Source: Bacillota bacterium
GTDB lineage: Bacteria > Bacillota > Sulfobacillia > JACIYH01
Direction: 5' to 3'
NCBI GenBank assembly: GCA_040757085.1
Contig: JBFLXJ010000017.1
Span: 1-64,000 of the forward strand
DNA length: 64,000 nt
Below are positions 42,404-50,533 of the stretch, piece by piece (position 1 is the stretch's first letter; each line of letters opens with the position of its first letter). A program made the position numbers and the translations under genes. Below the pieces are notes generated by a model. That model was not told where the DNA came from, did not search any database, and saw nothing but the letters and a program-made list of their open reading frames with translations.

Positions 42404-43068
42404 GCGACGTTAAGGTGGCTCCTTCGCTGCTGGCGGCCGACTTTGCCCACCTGGGCCGGGCGGCCCGAGCGGCGGAGGAAGCGGGTGCCGATCTCCTGCA
42501 TATTGACGTCATGGACGGGTGTTTCGTCCCCCCCATCACGGTGGGACAACAGGTGGTGGCTGCCATCAGGCCGCTCGTGCGCATTCCCCTGGATGTCCAC
42601 CTCATGGTGGTCAACCCCGAGCGGCACCTGGCCTCTTTTCGGGAGGCGGGCGCGGACATAATAACGGTGCACGCGGAGACCTGCCCCCATCTGCACCGCG
42701 TGCTGGGGGCGATCAGGGAGCTGGGAGCCCGGGCGGGCGTGGCCTTCAATCCCGCCACTCCCATTGATGTGCTCACGTACGTGGGGGATTTGGTGGATGT
42801 GGTGCTGGTGATGACCGTGAACCCGGGCTACGGGGGCCAGGCCCTCATTGCCGCCGCCCTGAACAAGGTGGAAGCGGTGTCGCGCCTGCGCGAGCGAGGG
42901 CTGCGGGCGGAAATCGAAGTGGACGGTGGCATCAATCCCGAGACCGCACCCCTGGCCCGGCGAGCCGGGGCCACCATCCTGGTAGCCGGTACCGCGGTGT
43001 TCGGTGCCCCCGACTACGCTGCCGCCATCCGGGCTCTCCGAACCCCGCCCGCCGGAGCGGGAATATAA
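42400..43068 (+). CDS. rpe: ribulose-phosphate 3-epimerase
   Basis: Interconverts ribulose 5-phosphate and xylulose 5-phosphate. A 222-residue TIM barrel with APSLLAADFAHL, LHIDVMDGCFVP, PLDVHLMV, VMTVNPGYGGQ and EVDGGI. GTG 42400 overlaps the rsgA stop. Confidence 0.96.
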   Translation: MSDVKVAPSLLAADFAHLGRAARAAEEAGADLLHIDVMDGCFVPPITVGQQVVAAIRPLVRIPLDVHLMVVNPERHLASFREAGADIITVHAETCPHLHRVLGAIRELGARAGVAFNPATPIDVLTYVGDLVDVVLVMTVNPGYGGQALIAAALNKVEAVSRLRERGLRAEIEVDGGINPETAPLARRAGATILVAGTAVFGAPDYAAAIRALRTPPAGAGI

Positions 43069-43094
43069 TGTGAGGGACCTGGGCATGAGGGAGG

Positions 43095-43193
43095 ATGGAG
43101 CTGGTGATCAGGTTCAGCGTGTACAGGGTTCCCCGCGCCCTGGGGCCCATAATACGCATCCTGGTACGCGCGTTGGGTCGCCGGGCCGCCTGA
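43095..43193 (+). CDS. spoVM: SpoVM-like spore coat/cortex morphogenesis peptide
   Basis: A 32-codon gene, MELVIRFSVYRVPRALGPII followed by RILVRALGRRAA. It aligns with B. subtilis SpoVM (26 aa): a short hydrophobic start, then a K/R-x-P-K/R-x-L-G-x-I-x-R core with the functionally important proline and an amphipathic helix carrying arginines. It has a very strong GAGGGAGG directly before ATG, and sits after rpe and before rpmB, exactly where spoVM lies in Bacillus. SpoVM recognises the convex forespore membrane and anchors SpoIVA. Its stop overlaps the likely CTG start of hslO. Confidence 0.82.
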   Translation: MELVIRFSVYRVPRALGPIIRILVRALGRRAA

Positions 43194-44071
43194 CCGATTA
43201 CCTGGTCAGGGCGGTGGTCAAGGATCCCCCTCTGGTTGCCCTGGCCGTCCGCCTCACCGGGGCCGTCCAGGAGGCCCGTCGCCGTCACCGGACCTCCGCC
43301 CTGGCCACGGCCGCCCTGGGGCGGGCACTGGCCGGGGCGGCCCTGCTGGCGTCCACCCTGAAGGGGGAAGAGAGTATCACCATCCGGGTGGTGGGAGATG
43401 GTCCCCTGGGAGGGATCATTGCGGAAGGCCGGGCCGGCGGGGCGGTGCGGGGCTACGTGGAAAACCCCGCGGTCGAGCTTCCTCCCACCCCGGACAACAA
43501 GCTGGACGTCGGCCGGGGGGTGGGGCGGGGGTACGTGTACGTCACCAGGGACATGGGGCTGAAGGAGCCCTACACGGGGCGAGCTCCCCTGGTGAGCGGG
43601 GAGATTGCCACCGACCTGGCTTACTACCTGGCTACCTCCGAGCAGACCCCCTCTGCGATGGCCCTGGGTGTACTGGTGGAACCGAGCGGGAAGGTGCGCG
43701 CCGCGGGAGGCCTGCTGGTCCAGGTGCTCCCGGGAGGCCCGGGACCCGAGGAGTTGCAACAACTGGAGACGAGTCTGGGGCGGCTCCCCGCGCCGAGCAG
43801 CCTGATAGAACAGGGAAAGACCCCCGAGGAGATCATCCTGGGGGTCCTTTCCGCTTACCCGGTCCTGTTTACGCCGCCTCAACCCGTTTTCTACCGCTGC
43901 CGGTGTACGCGGGCGCGGCTCTTGGAGGCCCTGGCCACCGTCGATCTGAACGATGCAGCCGCAGACGAAATCCTGGAGGCCCGCTGCCATTTTTGCGGCC
44001 GTACTTACCGGGTGCCGGTGGAAGAAATCAGGGCCTGGGTCAAACGGCCCGCTGCACCTTCCCCGCCTTGA
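43190..44071 (+). CDS. hslO: Hsp33 redox-regulated chaperone
   Basis: A 293-residue holdase activated by oxidation. Zinc/redox cysteines are CRCTRARLLEAL and CHFCGRTY near the C-terminus. GYVENPAVELPP is typical of the core. Homology begins at L/M-TDYLVRAVV, where the codon is CTG 43190, which overlaps the spoVM stop as CTGA. With CTG the length is normal. The next in-frame candidates (ATG 43085, GTG 43070) would add a 35-40 residue extension translated through spoVM. Initiation at CTG by coupling to spoVM is therefore the best reading. The 3' end overlaps rpmB on the other strand by 32 bases. Confidence 0.88.
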   Translation: MTDYLVRAVVKDPPLVALAVRLTGAVQEARRRHRTSALATAALGRALAGAALLASTLKGEESITIRVVGDGPLGGIIAEGRAGGAVRGYVENPAVELPPTPDNKLDVGRGVGRGYVYVTRDMGLKEPYTGRAPLVSGEIATDLAYYLATSEQTPSAMALGVLVEPSGKVRAAGGLLVQVLPGGPGPEELQQLETSLGRLPAPSSLIEQGKTPEEIILGVLSAYPVLFTPPQPVFYRCRCTRARLLEALATVDLNDAAADEILEARCHFCGRTYRVPVEEIRAWVKRPAAPSPP

Positions 44072-44231
44072 GGCAACTGGTGCATACCAGGGCCCGGCGC
44101 ACCCGCCCGTCATGTACGATGCGGATCTTCTGCAGGTTGGGGTTCCAACGCCTCTTGGTGCGCCGGTGGGAGTGGCTGATCTGGAACCCTACCCAGGCGT
44201 CTTTCCCACACACAACGCATTTGCGGCCCAT
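44040..44231 (-). CDS. rpmB: 50S ribosomal protein L28
   Basis: A 63-residue L28 with MGRKCVVCGK, HSHRRTKRRWNPNLQ, and a second CxxC (CTSCLKAGK) giving a zinc-binding four-cysteine form. ATG 44231 follows AGGAGA. It is on the minus strand while its neighbours are on plus, as in B. subtilis. It converges on hslO with a 32-base overlap. Confidence 0.97.
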   Translation of the reverse strand: MGRKCVVCGKDAWVGFQISHSHRRTKRRWNPNLQKIRIVHDGRVRRALVCTSCLKAGKVQRAV

Positions 44232-44264
44232 AGCGCATTCTCCTTTGACACGAGAGTCCGTCCC

Positions 44265-44293
44265 ATTTTAGCATGGGATTGCTCGGGTGTCCA
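44265..44293 (-). promoter_or_regulatory. sigma-A promoter of rpmB
   Basis: On the minus strand, TGGACA (44293-44288) and TAAAAT (44270-44265) are spaced by 17 bases, each 5 of 6 to consensus. The start would be near 44258, about 27 bases before the L28 start codon. A TTGACA on the plus strand (44245-44250) has no matching -10 box. Confidence 0.75.
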
Positions 44294-44342
44294 CCAGCTC
44301 ACGCAGTACGTGTAGCGCTCACCGAGCACCATCCGGGGGCTG

Positions 44343-44711
44343 ATGCCGAGGAGGGCAGATGATTTGCCTTATGAGGTGACCAACCGGCTGGGCAAGGTGG
44401 TCTGGAGCGATGAGGCCATCGCCACCCTGGCGGGTGCCGCTGCCAGCGAGTGCCCGGGGGTGGCGGGGATGGCAGCCCGGGGAGTGGGGGCCGGGCTGGC
44501 CGAACTGCTGGGGCGGGAGAGCCTGGCCCGCGGCGTGGAGGTTTCCGTGCGGGGAGGAAAAGTGCATCTGACCTTGAACATCATGGTTGGATACGGCAAC
44601 CGTATCCCCGCGGTGGGCCGCGAGGCGGCCGAGCGGGTATGCCGGGCGGTGCAGGAGGCCGGGATTCCGGTGGGCCACGTTACCGTGCATGTACAGGGCG
44701 TACGCGTCTAG
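44343..44711 (+). CDS. Asp23/Gls24 (YloU) family protein
   Basis: A 122-residue Asp23 protein with LGKVVWSDEAIATLAG, CPGVAGM, and the conserved repeat VHLTLNIMVGYGNRIPAVG. Family members are envelope-stress or membrane-associated proteins. YloU-YloV (FakA) adjacency is widely conserved and is kept here. The Shine-Dalgarno site is weak. Confidence 0.92.
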   Translation: MPRRADDLPYEVTNRLGKVVWSDEAIATLAGAAASECPGVAGMAARGVGAGLAELLGRESLARGVEVSVRGGKVHLTLNIMVGYGNRIPAVGREAAERVCRAVQEAGIPVGHVTVHVQGVRV

Positions 44712-44756
44712 AAGAGCTTGCCGGACCCGCCAGTCGCCCTGTGGGGGGAGCAGAGC

Positions 44757-46340
44757 GTGCCGGGACGCATCGGGGGATGGGACCTGCGCCGGATGATAGG
44801 CCTGGCCACCAGGTACCTGGAGAGGCACCGGGCCGAGGTGGATCAGCTCAACGTATTCCCCGTTCCTGACGGGGATACGGGCACCAACCTCCTGCTCACC
44901 ATGCGCTCGGCCCAGGCCGAGATGGAAAAAGTGGGATCGTCGTCTCTGGATGAGGTGAGCGGCGCCCTGGCCCGGGGCTCGCTGCTGGGAGCTCGGGGCA
45001 ACTCGGGGGTGATCCTTTCCCAGATATTCCGGGGCCTGGCCCGCACCTTCGAAGGGAAGCGGGAAGCGGACGGGCTCGACCTGGGTCTGGCTTTGCAGGA
45101 AGGTGTGCAGGCGGCATACCGGGCGGTTGTCCGCCCCGTGGAGGGCACCATCCTCACGGTGGCGCGGGAGGCCGCCCGCCGCGCGGTGGAAGTTGGCCGG
45201 CGCACGCGGGACGCGGTGGCCGTTCTGCGGGAGGCCTGGACCGTCGCCCGCGAAACCCTGGGGCGCACGCCGGACCTCCTGCCGGTGCTGAAGAAAGCCG
45301 GCGTGGTGGATGCCGGGGGACAGGGCCTGGTTTACATCCTCGAGGGACTGCTGGCCGCCCTGGTGGGTGAAGAAGGGTTCGCCCAGATGGTGGAACCCGA
45401 GCCCGTGAGTGTGGCTGTGCCCGGGTATGCGGGACCTTCTCCCTACGATCTGGTGGCTACCATCCGGGGAAAGGGCAAGTGGTCCCGCCTGCGCCAGGAT
45501 CTGCAGGCGCTGGGAGACTCCCTGGTGCTGGCCGAAGACAACGACGTGGTCCGCATTCACATCCACACCGCCTGTCCTGACCGGGTGCTCGCCCTGCTTG
45601 TGGACCAGGGGTTGGTGGAGGCGCGCGTGGAGGACATGCGCCTGCAGGTGGCGAGCCTCGCTCCGGCTGCCGAGGGTCAACCGGAAACCGGGGTAGCGGT
45701 GGTGGCCGTGGCACCTGGAGAGGGCTGGGCGGAGATACTGGGCAGTTTGGGCGTGGTGGTGGTGCCGGGAGGTCCCACCATGAACCCCAGCGCCAGCGAA
45801 CTGCTTGAGGCGGTGGGGCAGACCTCGGCCCGGGAGGTCATCATACTCCCCGGGCATCCCAACGCCTGGGCGGTAGCCCGCCAGGTGGCATCTCTCAGCC
45901 GTGTTCCCGTGCAGGTGGTCCCCGCCCTGTCCGGTCCCCAGGTGATGGCGGCTGCCCTCGCCTTCAACCCCGACCTTGGGGCCGGCGAGAACGTCCGCTG
46001 CATGCAGGCCGCCGTCGGCGGGGTGAAGACGGCTCAGGTCGCGCGGGCGGTGAGGGATTCTGCAGCGGGAGAAGTGCCCGTACGCAGGGGTGATGCGGTG
46101 GGGTTCCTGGAGGATCAACTGGTGGTGGCGGCTCCCACCTGCGAGGAGGCCGTGCTGGCGCTGCTGGAGCGGGCGGTCACGGGTAGCAGCACTGCGGTTA
46201 CCCTGTTTTACGGGGCGGGCGTAGAGCCGCCGGCCGCCGCCCGGGTAGCGGACCGGGTTCGGGCGCGGTATCCCCAATTGCTGGTTGAGGTGCATTACGG
46301 AGGACAACCCCTGCACCATTACGTGATATCCGTGGAGTGA
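44757..46340 (+). CDS. fakA: fatty acid kinase catalytic subunit FakA (YloV, DAK-like)
   Basis: A 527-residue protein. The N-terminal DhaL/Dak2-like ATP-binding domain has NVFPVPDGDTGTNLLLTM and SLLGARGNSGVILSQIFRG. A middle domain and a DegV-like C-terminal domain (PGGPTMNPSASELLEAV) follow. FakA phosphorylates fatty acids held by FakB, feeding them to phospholipid synthesis. GTG 44757 after GGGGGAGC is preferred to TTG 44718. No fakB is in the window. Confidence 0.93.
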   Translation: MPGRIGGWDLRRMIGLATRYLERHRAEVDQLNVFPVPDGDTGTNLLLTMRSAQAEMEKVGSSSLDEVSGALARGSLLGARGNSGVILSQIFRGLARTFEGKREADGLDLGLALQEGVQAAYRAVVRPVEGTILTVAREAARRAVEVGRRTRDAVAVLREAWTVARETLGRTPDLLPVLKKAGVVDAGGQGLVYILEGLLAALVGEEGFAQMVEPEPVSVAVPGYAGPSPYDLVATIRGKGKWSRLRQDLQALGDSLVLAEDNDVVRIHIHTACPDRVLALLVDQGLVEARVEDMRLQVASLAPAAEGQPETGVAVVAVAPGEGWAEILGSLGVVVVPGGPTMNPSASELLEAVGQTSAREVIILPGHPNAWAVARQVASLSRVPVQVVPALSGPQVMAAALAFNPDLGAGENVRCMQAAVGGVKTAQVARAVRDSAAGEVPVRRGDAVGFLEDQLVVAAPTCEEAVLALLERAVTGSSTAVTLFYGAGVEPPAAARVADRVRARYPQLLVEVHYGGQPLHHYVISVE

Positions 46341-48415
46341 GGGTTTTGACCGAACAGGGACTCGGCATGCCCCTGCGCTTCTGCAAAGGGGTGGGACCGG
46401 CGCGGGCGCGGGAACTGGCCCGCCTGGGCCTGCGCACGGTAGAGGATCTGCTCTTTTATTTCCCCAGGCGCCACGAGGATCGGCGGGAGCTGTGTCCCGT
46501 GGCACGCCTTCGCCCGGGCGAGGTGCACACGGTGCGGGGGGTCGTGTCCTCCATCGAAGAGCGGCGCCCGCGGCCCGGCCTTTCCCTGCTCAGGGTGGGC
46601 ATAAGCGACCGCAGCGGTACCCTGTGGGGGACCTGGTTCAACCAGCCCTTTCGCAAGAACCAGTTCCGTCGGGGCATGACGGTCATATTCTCCGGGCGGG
46701 TGGAACGGCGGTTCGGGGAGTGGCGCATGGACAACCCCGAGTACGAGGTGGAAACGGGGGCGGATCCCCTGCACGTGGGGCGCCTGGTCCCGGTTTATCC
46801 CCTTAAAGAGGGCATTTTCCAGCGTCCCCTGCGCGCCCTGGCCAAAGAGGTGGTGGACCAGTTCGCGCCCCTGGTTCCCGAGGTCTTGCCCCCCGAGGTA
46901 CGGGAGAGTGCCGGCCTGGTCCCTGCCGCCACCGCCATCCGGGACATGCATTTCCCCACTGACGAGGCCAGCCTGGAGGCTGCCCGCCGCAGGCTTGCCT
47001 TCGAAGAGTTGTTCCTCTTGCAGCTTGCCATCGCCCTGCAGAAGCGCCAGGTCAAGGAGCGGCAGGGGATCAGTCATCCCCCCGATGGTGAGCTGCTGGA
47101 GCGCTTTCGCCGTTGCCTGCCTTACCGCCTGACGGCCGCCCAGGAACGCGTTTATGGCGAGATCCGCACCGACATGGAGTCCCCCCGCCCCATGAACCGG
47201 CTGCTGCAGGGGGACGTGGGATCGGGCAAGACGGTGGTGGCGGCCATGGCCGCCCTCAAGGCGGCGGGGGCAGGGTACCAGTGCGCCTTCATGGTCCCCA
47301 CGGAAATCCTGGCTGAGCAGCATTACCAGAACCTGGTCCCCCTGCTGGAACCGCTGGGCATACGGGTGGGCCTGCTCACAGGCAGCCAGAGCGGCACGGA
47401 GCGGGCCCGCGTACTGGAGACCATGGGCAGGGGAGAGGCGGGCGTATACGTGGGCACCCACGCCCTCATCGGTGAGAGTGTGATGCTGCCTCGCATGTCG
47501 CTGGCCATCACCGACGAACAGCACCGCTTCGGCGTGAGACAGCGGGCCATGCTGCTGGAAAAGGGTCTGGCCGCCGATGTGCTGGTGATGACCGCCACCC
47601 CCATCCCCCGCACCCTGGCTCTCACCGTGTTTGGCGACCTGGACCTGAGCGTCATCGATGAGATGCCCCCCGGTCGCCGACCCGTGGAGACGCACTGGCT
47701 TCCTTCCGTCAAGCGGCGGGAGGCGTACGCCTTCGTACGCCAGGAGCTCCGGAAAGGGAACCAGGCCTACGTGGTCTGCCCCCTGGTGGAGGAATCGGAC
47801 AAGCTGCAAGCGGAGGCGGCCACCCGGCTGGCCGCCGACCTGGAGAGCGGGGAACTCCGGGGGGTGCCGGTGGGGCTGGTACACGGGCGGCTGCCGGCCC
47901 GGGATCGGGAAAAAGTGATGTCTCAGTTCCGGGCGGGGGAAATCCAGGTGCTGGTGGCCACCACTGTGATCGAGGTGGGGGTGGACGTCCCCAATGCCAC
48001 CGTTATGGTGGTGGAGGGAGCCGAACGATTCGGTCTGGCCCAGCTTCACCAGTTGCGGGGCCGCGTGGGCCGGGGGAGCCAGCCCTCGTACTGCCTCCTC
48101 ATCGGCGACCCGGGCAGCGAGGAGGCCCGCATGCGCCTGCAAGCCATGGAGCGCACCACGGACGGGTTCGAAATCGCCGAGGAGGATCTGCGCCTGCGCG
48201 GGCCGGGTGAGTTCTTCGGACTCCGGCAGCACGGCCTGCCGGATTTCAAAGTGGCCCATCCCCTCAGGGACCTGCCCCTGCTGGAGCAGGCCCGGGCTGC
48301 CGCTGCTTCGCTGGTGGCGCGCGATCCCGGGCTGCGCTCTCCCCAGCACCATCTCCTGCGCCAGACCCTCCTCGGGCGCTACGGGGAACGCCTCGGTCTG
48401 GTCCAGATCGGCTGA
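46337..48415 (+). CDS. recG: ATP-dependent DNA helicase RecG
   Basis: A 692-residue branch-migrating helicase. The wedge/OB domain is at the N-terminus, Walker A is GDVGSGKTVV, the Walker B variant is DEQHRFG, and TATPIPRTLALT and the TRG-like HQLRGRVGRG are present. The GTG start overlaps the fakA stop (GTGA). The sdaAA/sdaAB genes found before recG in B. subtilis are missing. Confidence 0.96.
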   Translation: MRVLTEQGLGMPLRFCKGVGPARARELARLGLRTVEDLLFYFPRRHEDRRELCPVARLRPGEVHTVRGVVSSIEERRPRPGLSLLRVGISDRSGTLWGTWFNQPFRKNQFRRGMTVIFSGRVERRFGEWRMDNPEYEVETGADPLHVGRLVPVYPLKEGIFQRPLRALAKEVVDQFAPLVPEVLPPEVRESAGLVPAATAIRDMHFPTDEASLEAARRRLAFEELFLLQLAIALQKRQVKERQGISHPPDGELLERFRRCLPYRLTAAQERVYGEIRTDMESPRPMNRLLQGDVGSGKTVVAAMAALKAAGAGYQCAFMVPTEILAEQHYQNLVPLLEPLGIRVGLLTGSQSGTERARVLETMGRGEAGVYVGTHALIGESVMLPRMSLAITDEQHRFGVRQRAMLLEKGLAADVLVMTATPIPRTLALTVFGDLDLSVIDEMPPGRRPVETHWLPSVKRREAYAFVRQELRKGNQAYVVCPLVEESDKLQAEAATRLAADLESGELRGVPVGLVHGRLPARDREKVMSQFRAGEIQVLVATTVIEVGVDVPNATVMVVEGAERFGLAQLHQLRGRVGRGSQPSYCLLIGDPGSEEARMRLQAMERTTDGFEIAEEDLRLRGPGEFFGLRQHGLPDFKVAHPLRDLPLLEQARAAAASLVARDPGLRSPQHHLLRQTLLGRYGERLGLVQIG

Positions 48416-48576
48416 CGTAAACGGGACCCCGCGCTGCTTTCCCATGCAGTTTCAAATTCCATGAGGTTGCATTTGCACAAATGGGGCTTCTTCGCCGGTT
48501 TCCCCATACGGTTCCAGCATAATAGACTGCCCGCGAGTGAAACTAGGAGCAGAAAGCTGCAAGGAGGTGAACTTCC

Positions 48577-48816
48577 GTGGCCCAGGGTCAGAAGAGAAAC
48601 CGGGCCCTCGTGCGTGAGGCCGGACCGGCACTGCAGAACTTCAAGTATGAAGTAGCGCCTGAGGTGGGAATCACCCCTCCGCCCGATGACTACTGGGGTG
48701 ACTTCTCGTCCCGGCAGTGCGGTGCAGTGGGCGGCCACATGGTGCGCCGGATGATCGAACAGGCTGAGCGCTCCCTGGCCGGAGGTACGACCCCTCCCAG
48801 GCCCGCAGGCCGGTAG
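48577..48816 (+). CDS. alpha/beta-type small acid-soluble spore protein
   Basis: A 79-residue SASP that coats spore DNA. The GPR-cleaved and DNA-binding segments are recognisable: LQNFKYEVAPEVGI, then the second conserved block CGAVGGHMVRRMIEQAE, resembling the usual G-x-x-T-x-K/R-L/M region. GTG 48577 sits behind AAGGAGGTGAAC, a near-perfect Shine-Dalgarno. CATAATA at 48518-48524 resembles a sigma-G -10 box, but I found no good -35 box. Its protease, gpr, is the convergent neighbour. Confidence 0.9.
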   Translation: MAQGQKRNRALVREAGPALQNFKYEVAPEVGITPPPDDYWGDFSSRQCGAVGGHMVRRMIEQAERSLAGGTTPPRPAGR

Positions 48817-48828
48817 CTGGGGTGGAGC

Positions 48829-48858
48829 GGGGATGCCCGGCGCGAGCCGGGCATCCCC
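48829..48858. terminator. hairpin between the convergent SASP and gpr genes
   Basis: GGGGATGCCCGGC (48829-48841) pairs perfectly with GCCGGGCATCCCC (48846-48858) around a four-base loop. It lies between two convergent genes and could end both transcripts. No T tract follows on either strand, so it may stop polymerase poorly or protect the 3' end. Confidence 0.65.
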
Positions 48859-48859
48859 G

Positions 48860-49855
48860 TTACCGGAGGTAGCGGGCCACATCCTCTTCCGTGATGCCGG
48901 GGTGGAAGGCAGCGTTGATGCCGCCCGCGATAATGCGGGCCATCTCTTCCACATCGGCATCCACTTCTTTGGGAGTTACCACCATCTCTCCCATAATCGG
49001 CCGCAGGATCCCGCCCAGGAACTCTTGTTTCCCCCGGGCGTCCAGTCCCTGGAGGTAGGTGCGCAGGTCGGCCGCCTGCGGTACGTGGTGACTTACCTGA
49101 CCGATGGCTTCCATGGCGATGGTCATGGCGTACACCACGGTGGGGCATCCCACTGCGATGACGGGGGCGCCCACCGATTCCCGGTCCACGCTCAGGCGCC
49201 GGTTTCCCACTCCCGAACCGGGCTGGATGCCGGTGTCGGCCAGTTGCACGGTGGTCATGATGCGGTCCAGGCTGCGGGCGGCCAGGGAGTCGACCGCCAC
49301 CACCAGGTCGGGGTTAACCCGGGAGACGACGCCGCGGATGACCTCCCCCGTCTCGATGCCGGTGACACCCAGCACGCCGGGGGCAATGGCGCAGAGCGCG
49401 CGCATCCTGCCCTTGAGTTCCGGAGGCACCATCTCCCTGAGGTGGCGTGTAACGAATACCTGCTCGACCACGCGCGGGCCCAGGGCGTCGGGGGTGGCGC
49501 GCCAGTTCCCCAGTCCTACCACCAGCACGGTGGCATCCGCCCGCAGTTGGGCGAGGGGCGCCAGTTCCTCGGCGATGACCCCGGACACGCGATCCGCCAG
49601 TTCCCGGCTGCGGGACCGCAGTTGGGGGGCCTCTATGGTGACGTACGTTCCAGGTGGCTTTCCCATCAGGGCGGCCCCGTCTTCATCCTGGATTTTCACG
49701 CGGGTGATCTTGATGCCGTCGCGGCTCAACTCCTCCACGCTCACCCCGGGGATTTCCCTTCCCGTGCGGGCGCGCACCCGCTCGGAAGCCTCCAGGGCCA
49801 AGTCGGTGTACACGTCGCAGTCGCGGAAAACGTCGGTAGACACCTGCAAGGACAT
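48860..49855 (-). CDS. gpr: germination protease GPR
   Basis: A 331-residue spore protease that degrades SASPs at germination. It has the typical start TDVFRDCDVYTDLALEA preceding the autoprocessing region, VVGLGNWRATPDALGPRV, GIETGEVIRGVV, and DSLAARSLDRI. ATG 49855 follows GGGGAGGTGCG. It converges on the SASP gene, its substrate. Confidence 0.96.
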   Translation of the reverse strand: MSLQVSTDVFRDCDVYTDLALEASERVRARTGREIPGVSVEELSRDGIKITRVKIQDEDGAALMGKPPGTYVTIEAPQLRSRSRELADRVSGVIAEELAPLAQLRADATVLVVGLGNWRATPDALGPRVVEQVFVTRHLREMVPPELKGRMRALCAIAPGVLGVTGIETGEVIRGVVSRVNPDLVVAVDSLAARSLDRIMTTVQLADTGIQPGSGVGNRRLSVDRESVGAPVIAVGCPTVVYAMTIAMEAIGQVSHHVPQAADLRTYLQGLDARGKQEFLGGILRPIMGEMVVTPKEVDADVEEMARIIAGGINAAFHPGITEEDVARYLR

Positions 49856-49999
49856 CGCACCTCCCCGCCGGTATGCTTTCCCGGGGCGGGCCACCTATTC
49901 TCGCCTGCGTAAGAGGTTAAGAAAAGGAGATTGGGGGTATAAGAAGGAGCATGGGGCTGGTTTCCCTATTGTTCCGATTAGCACGGGGGCGGGTTACCC

Positions 50000-50029
50000 T
50001 TGAGCGCTTGTGAACGCAAGTGTTATATT
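50000..50029 (+). promoter_or_regulatory. possible promoter of the Com-like gene
   Basis: TTGAGC (50000-50005) and TATATT (50024-50029) are 18 bases apart. The spacer holds a short inverted repeat, CTTG-N6-CAAG. A GTGA-N6-TCAC palindrome lies further down, near 50067. The region 49856-50158 otherwise shows no gene. Confidence 0.4.
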
Positions 50030-50158
50030 ATCGTTGGTCGAGGCCGAAGGGTTTTTGGCTTGGCAAGTGAAATTTATCACTATTAGAGGGGGGTGAGCCG
50101 ACCCGGCACCAAGTGGGAGGGCCTGAGCCCGGACTGCAGATGCAAGGGGGGATCGGAA

Positions 50159-50338
50159 ATGGCTTTGGAGAACCTGCGTTGCCAGTGCAAGAAGATCGTG
50201 TGCCAGATCGAAGGGGACGAAATCTGGATCAAGTGCCGCCACTGTAAGCGCATGATTGTAATCCGGACCAAGGGGATTGAGTCCATAACCAGCCGGGATA
50301 CTTCCCCGGTGACAGTGCTGCAACCGAGCGTTGTGTGA
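50159..50338 (+). CDS. small Com-like zinc-ribbon protein
   Basis: A 59-residue protein, MALENLRCQCKKIVCQIEGD onward, with four metal-binding cysteines in two pairs (CQC...C and CRHCKR) around IEGDEIWIKC. This is the layout of the short Com-like zinc ribbons, best known from phage Mu. AGGGGGG lies ahead of ATG. Its function in chromosomes is unknown. A strong terminator follows (50381-50413), so it is a single-gene unit. Confidence 0.7.
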   Translation: MALENLRCQCKKIVCQIEGDEIWIKCRHCKRMIVIRTKGIESITSRDTSPVTVLQPSVV

Positions 50339-50380
50339 TCCGTAGCGGGCGCAATTGCCTGAACTACGTACCGGGAGTGC

Positions 50381-50413
50381 GGGCCCGGACCCCGAAAGGG
50401 GCCGGGCCCTTTC
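50381..50413 (+). terminator. strong hairpin terminator after the Com-like gene
   Basis: GGGCCCGG-A-CCCC pairs with GGGG-CCGGGCCC around a GAAA tetraloop, with TTTC after it. The stem is very stable, the T tract short. Confidence 0.75.
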
Positions 50414-50533
50414 GACAGCGCGCGGGATGGAGACTTCCGGTTCAGGGCGCCTGCGGCAGGAATGCCCGGCCCCGGGTCGAGAATATTTTGGACGTTGAGC
50501 AGGGCCGGGGGAGTATGCGGGAAAGAGGCGGTG

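Noticed and set aside
43064-43069. TATAAT just before spoVM as a promoter
   Set aside because: It is formed by the last codon and stop of rpe (ATA TAA T). No -35 box is found at the right distance.
49856-49900. Sigma-G-type promoter for gpr
   Set aside because: Minus-strand GAATA and CATACC can be found, but the spacing (about 20) is too long for sigma-G/F promoters.
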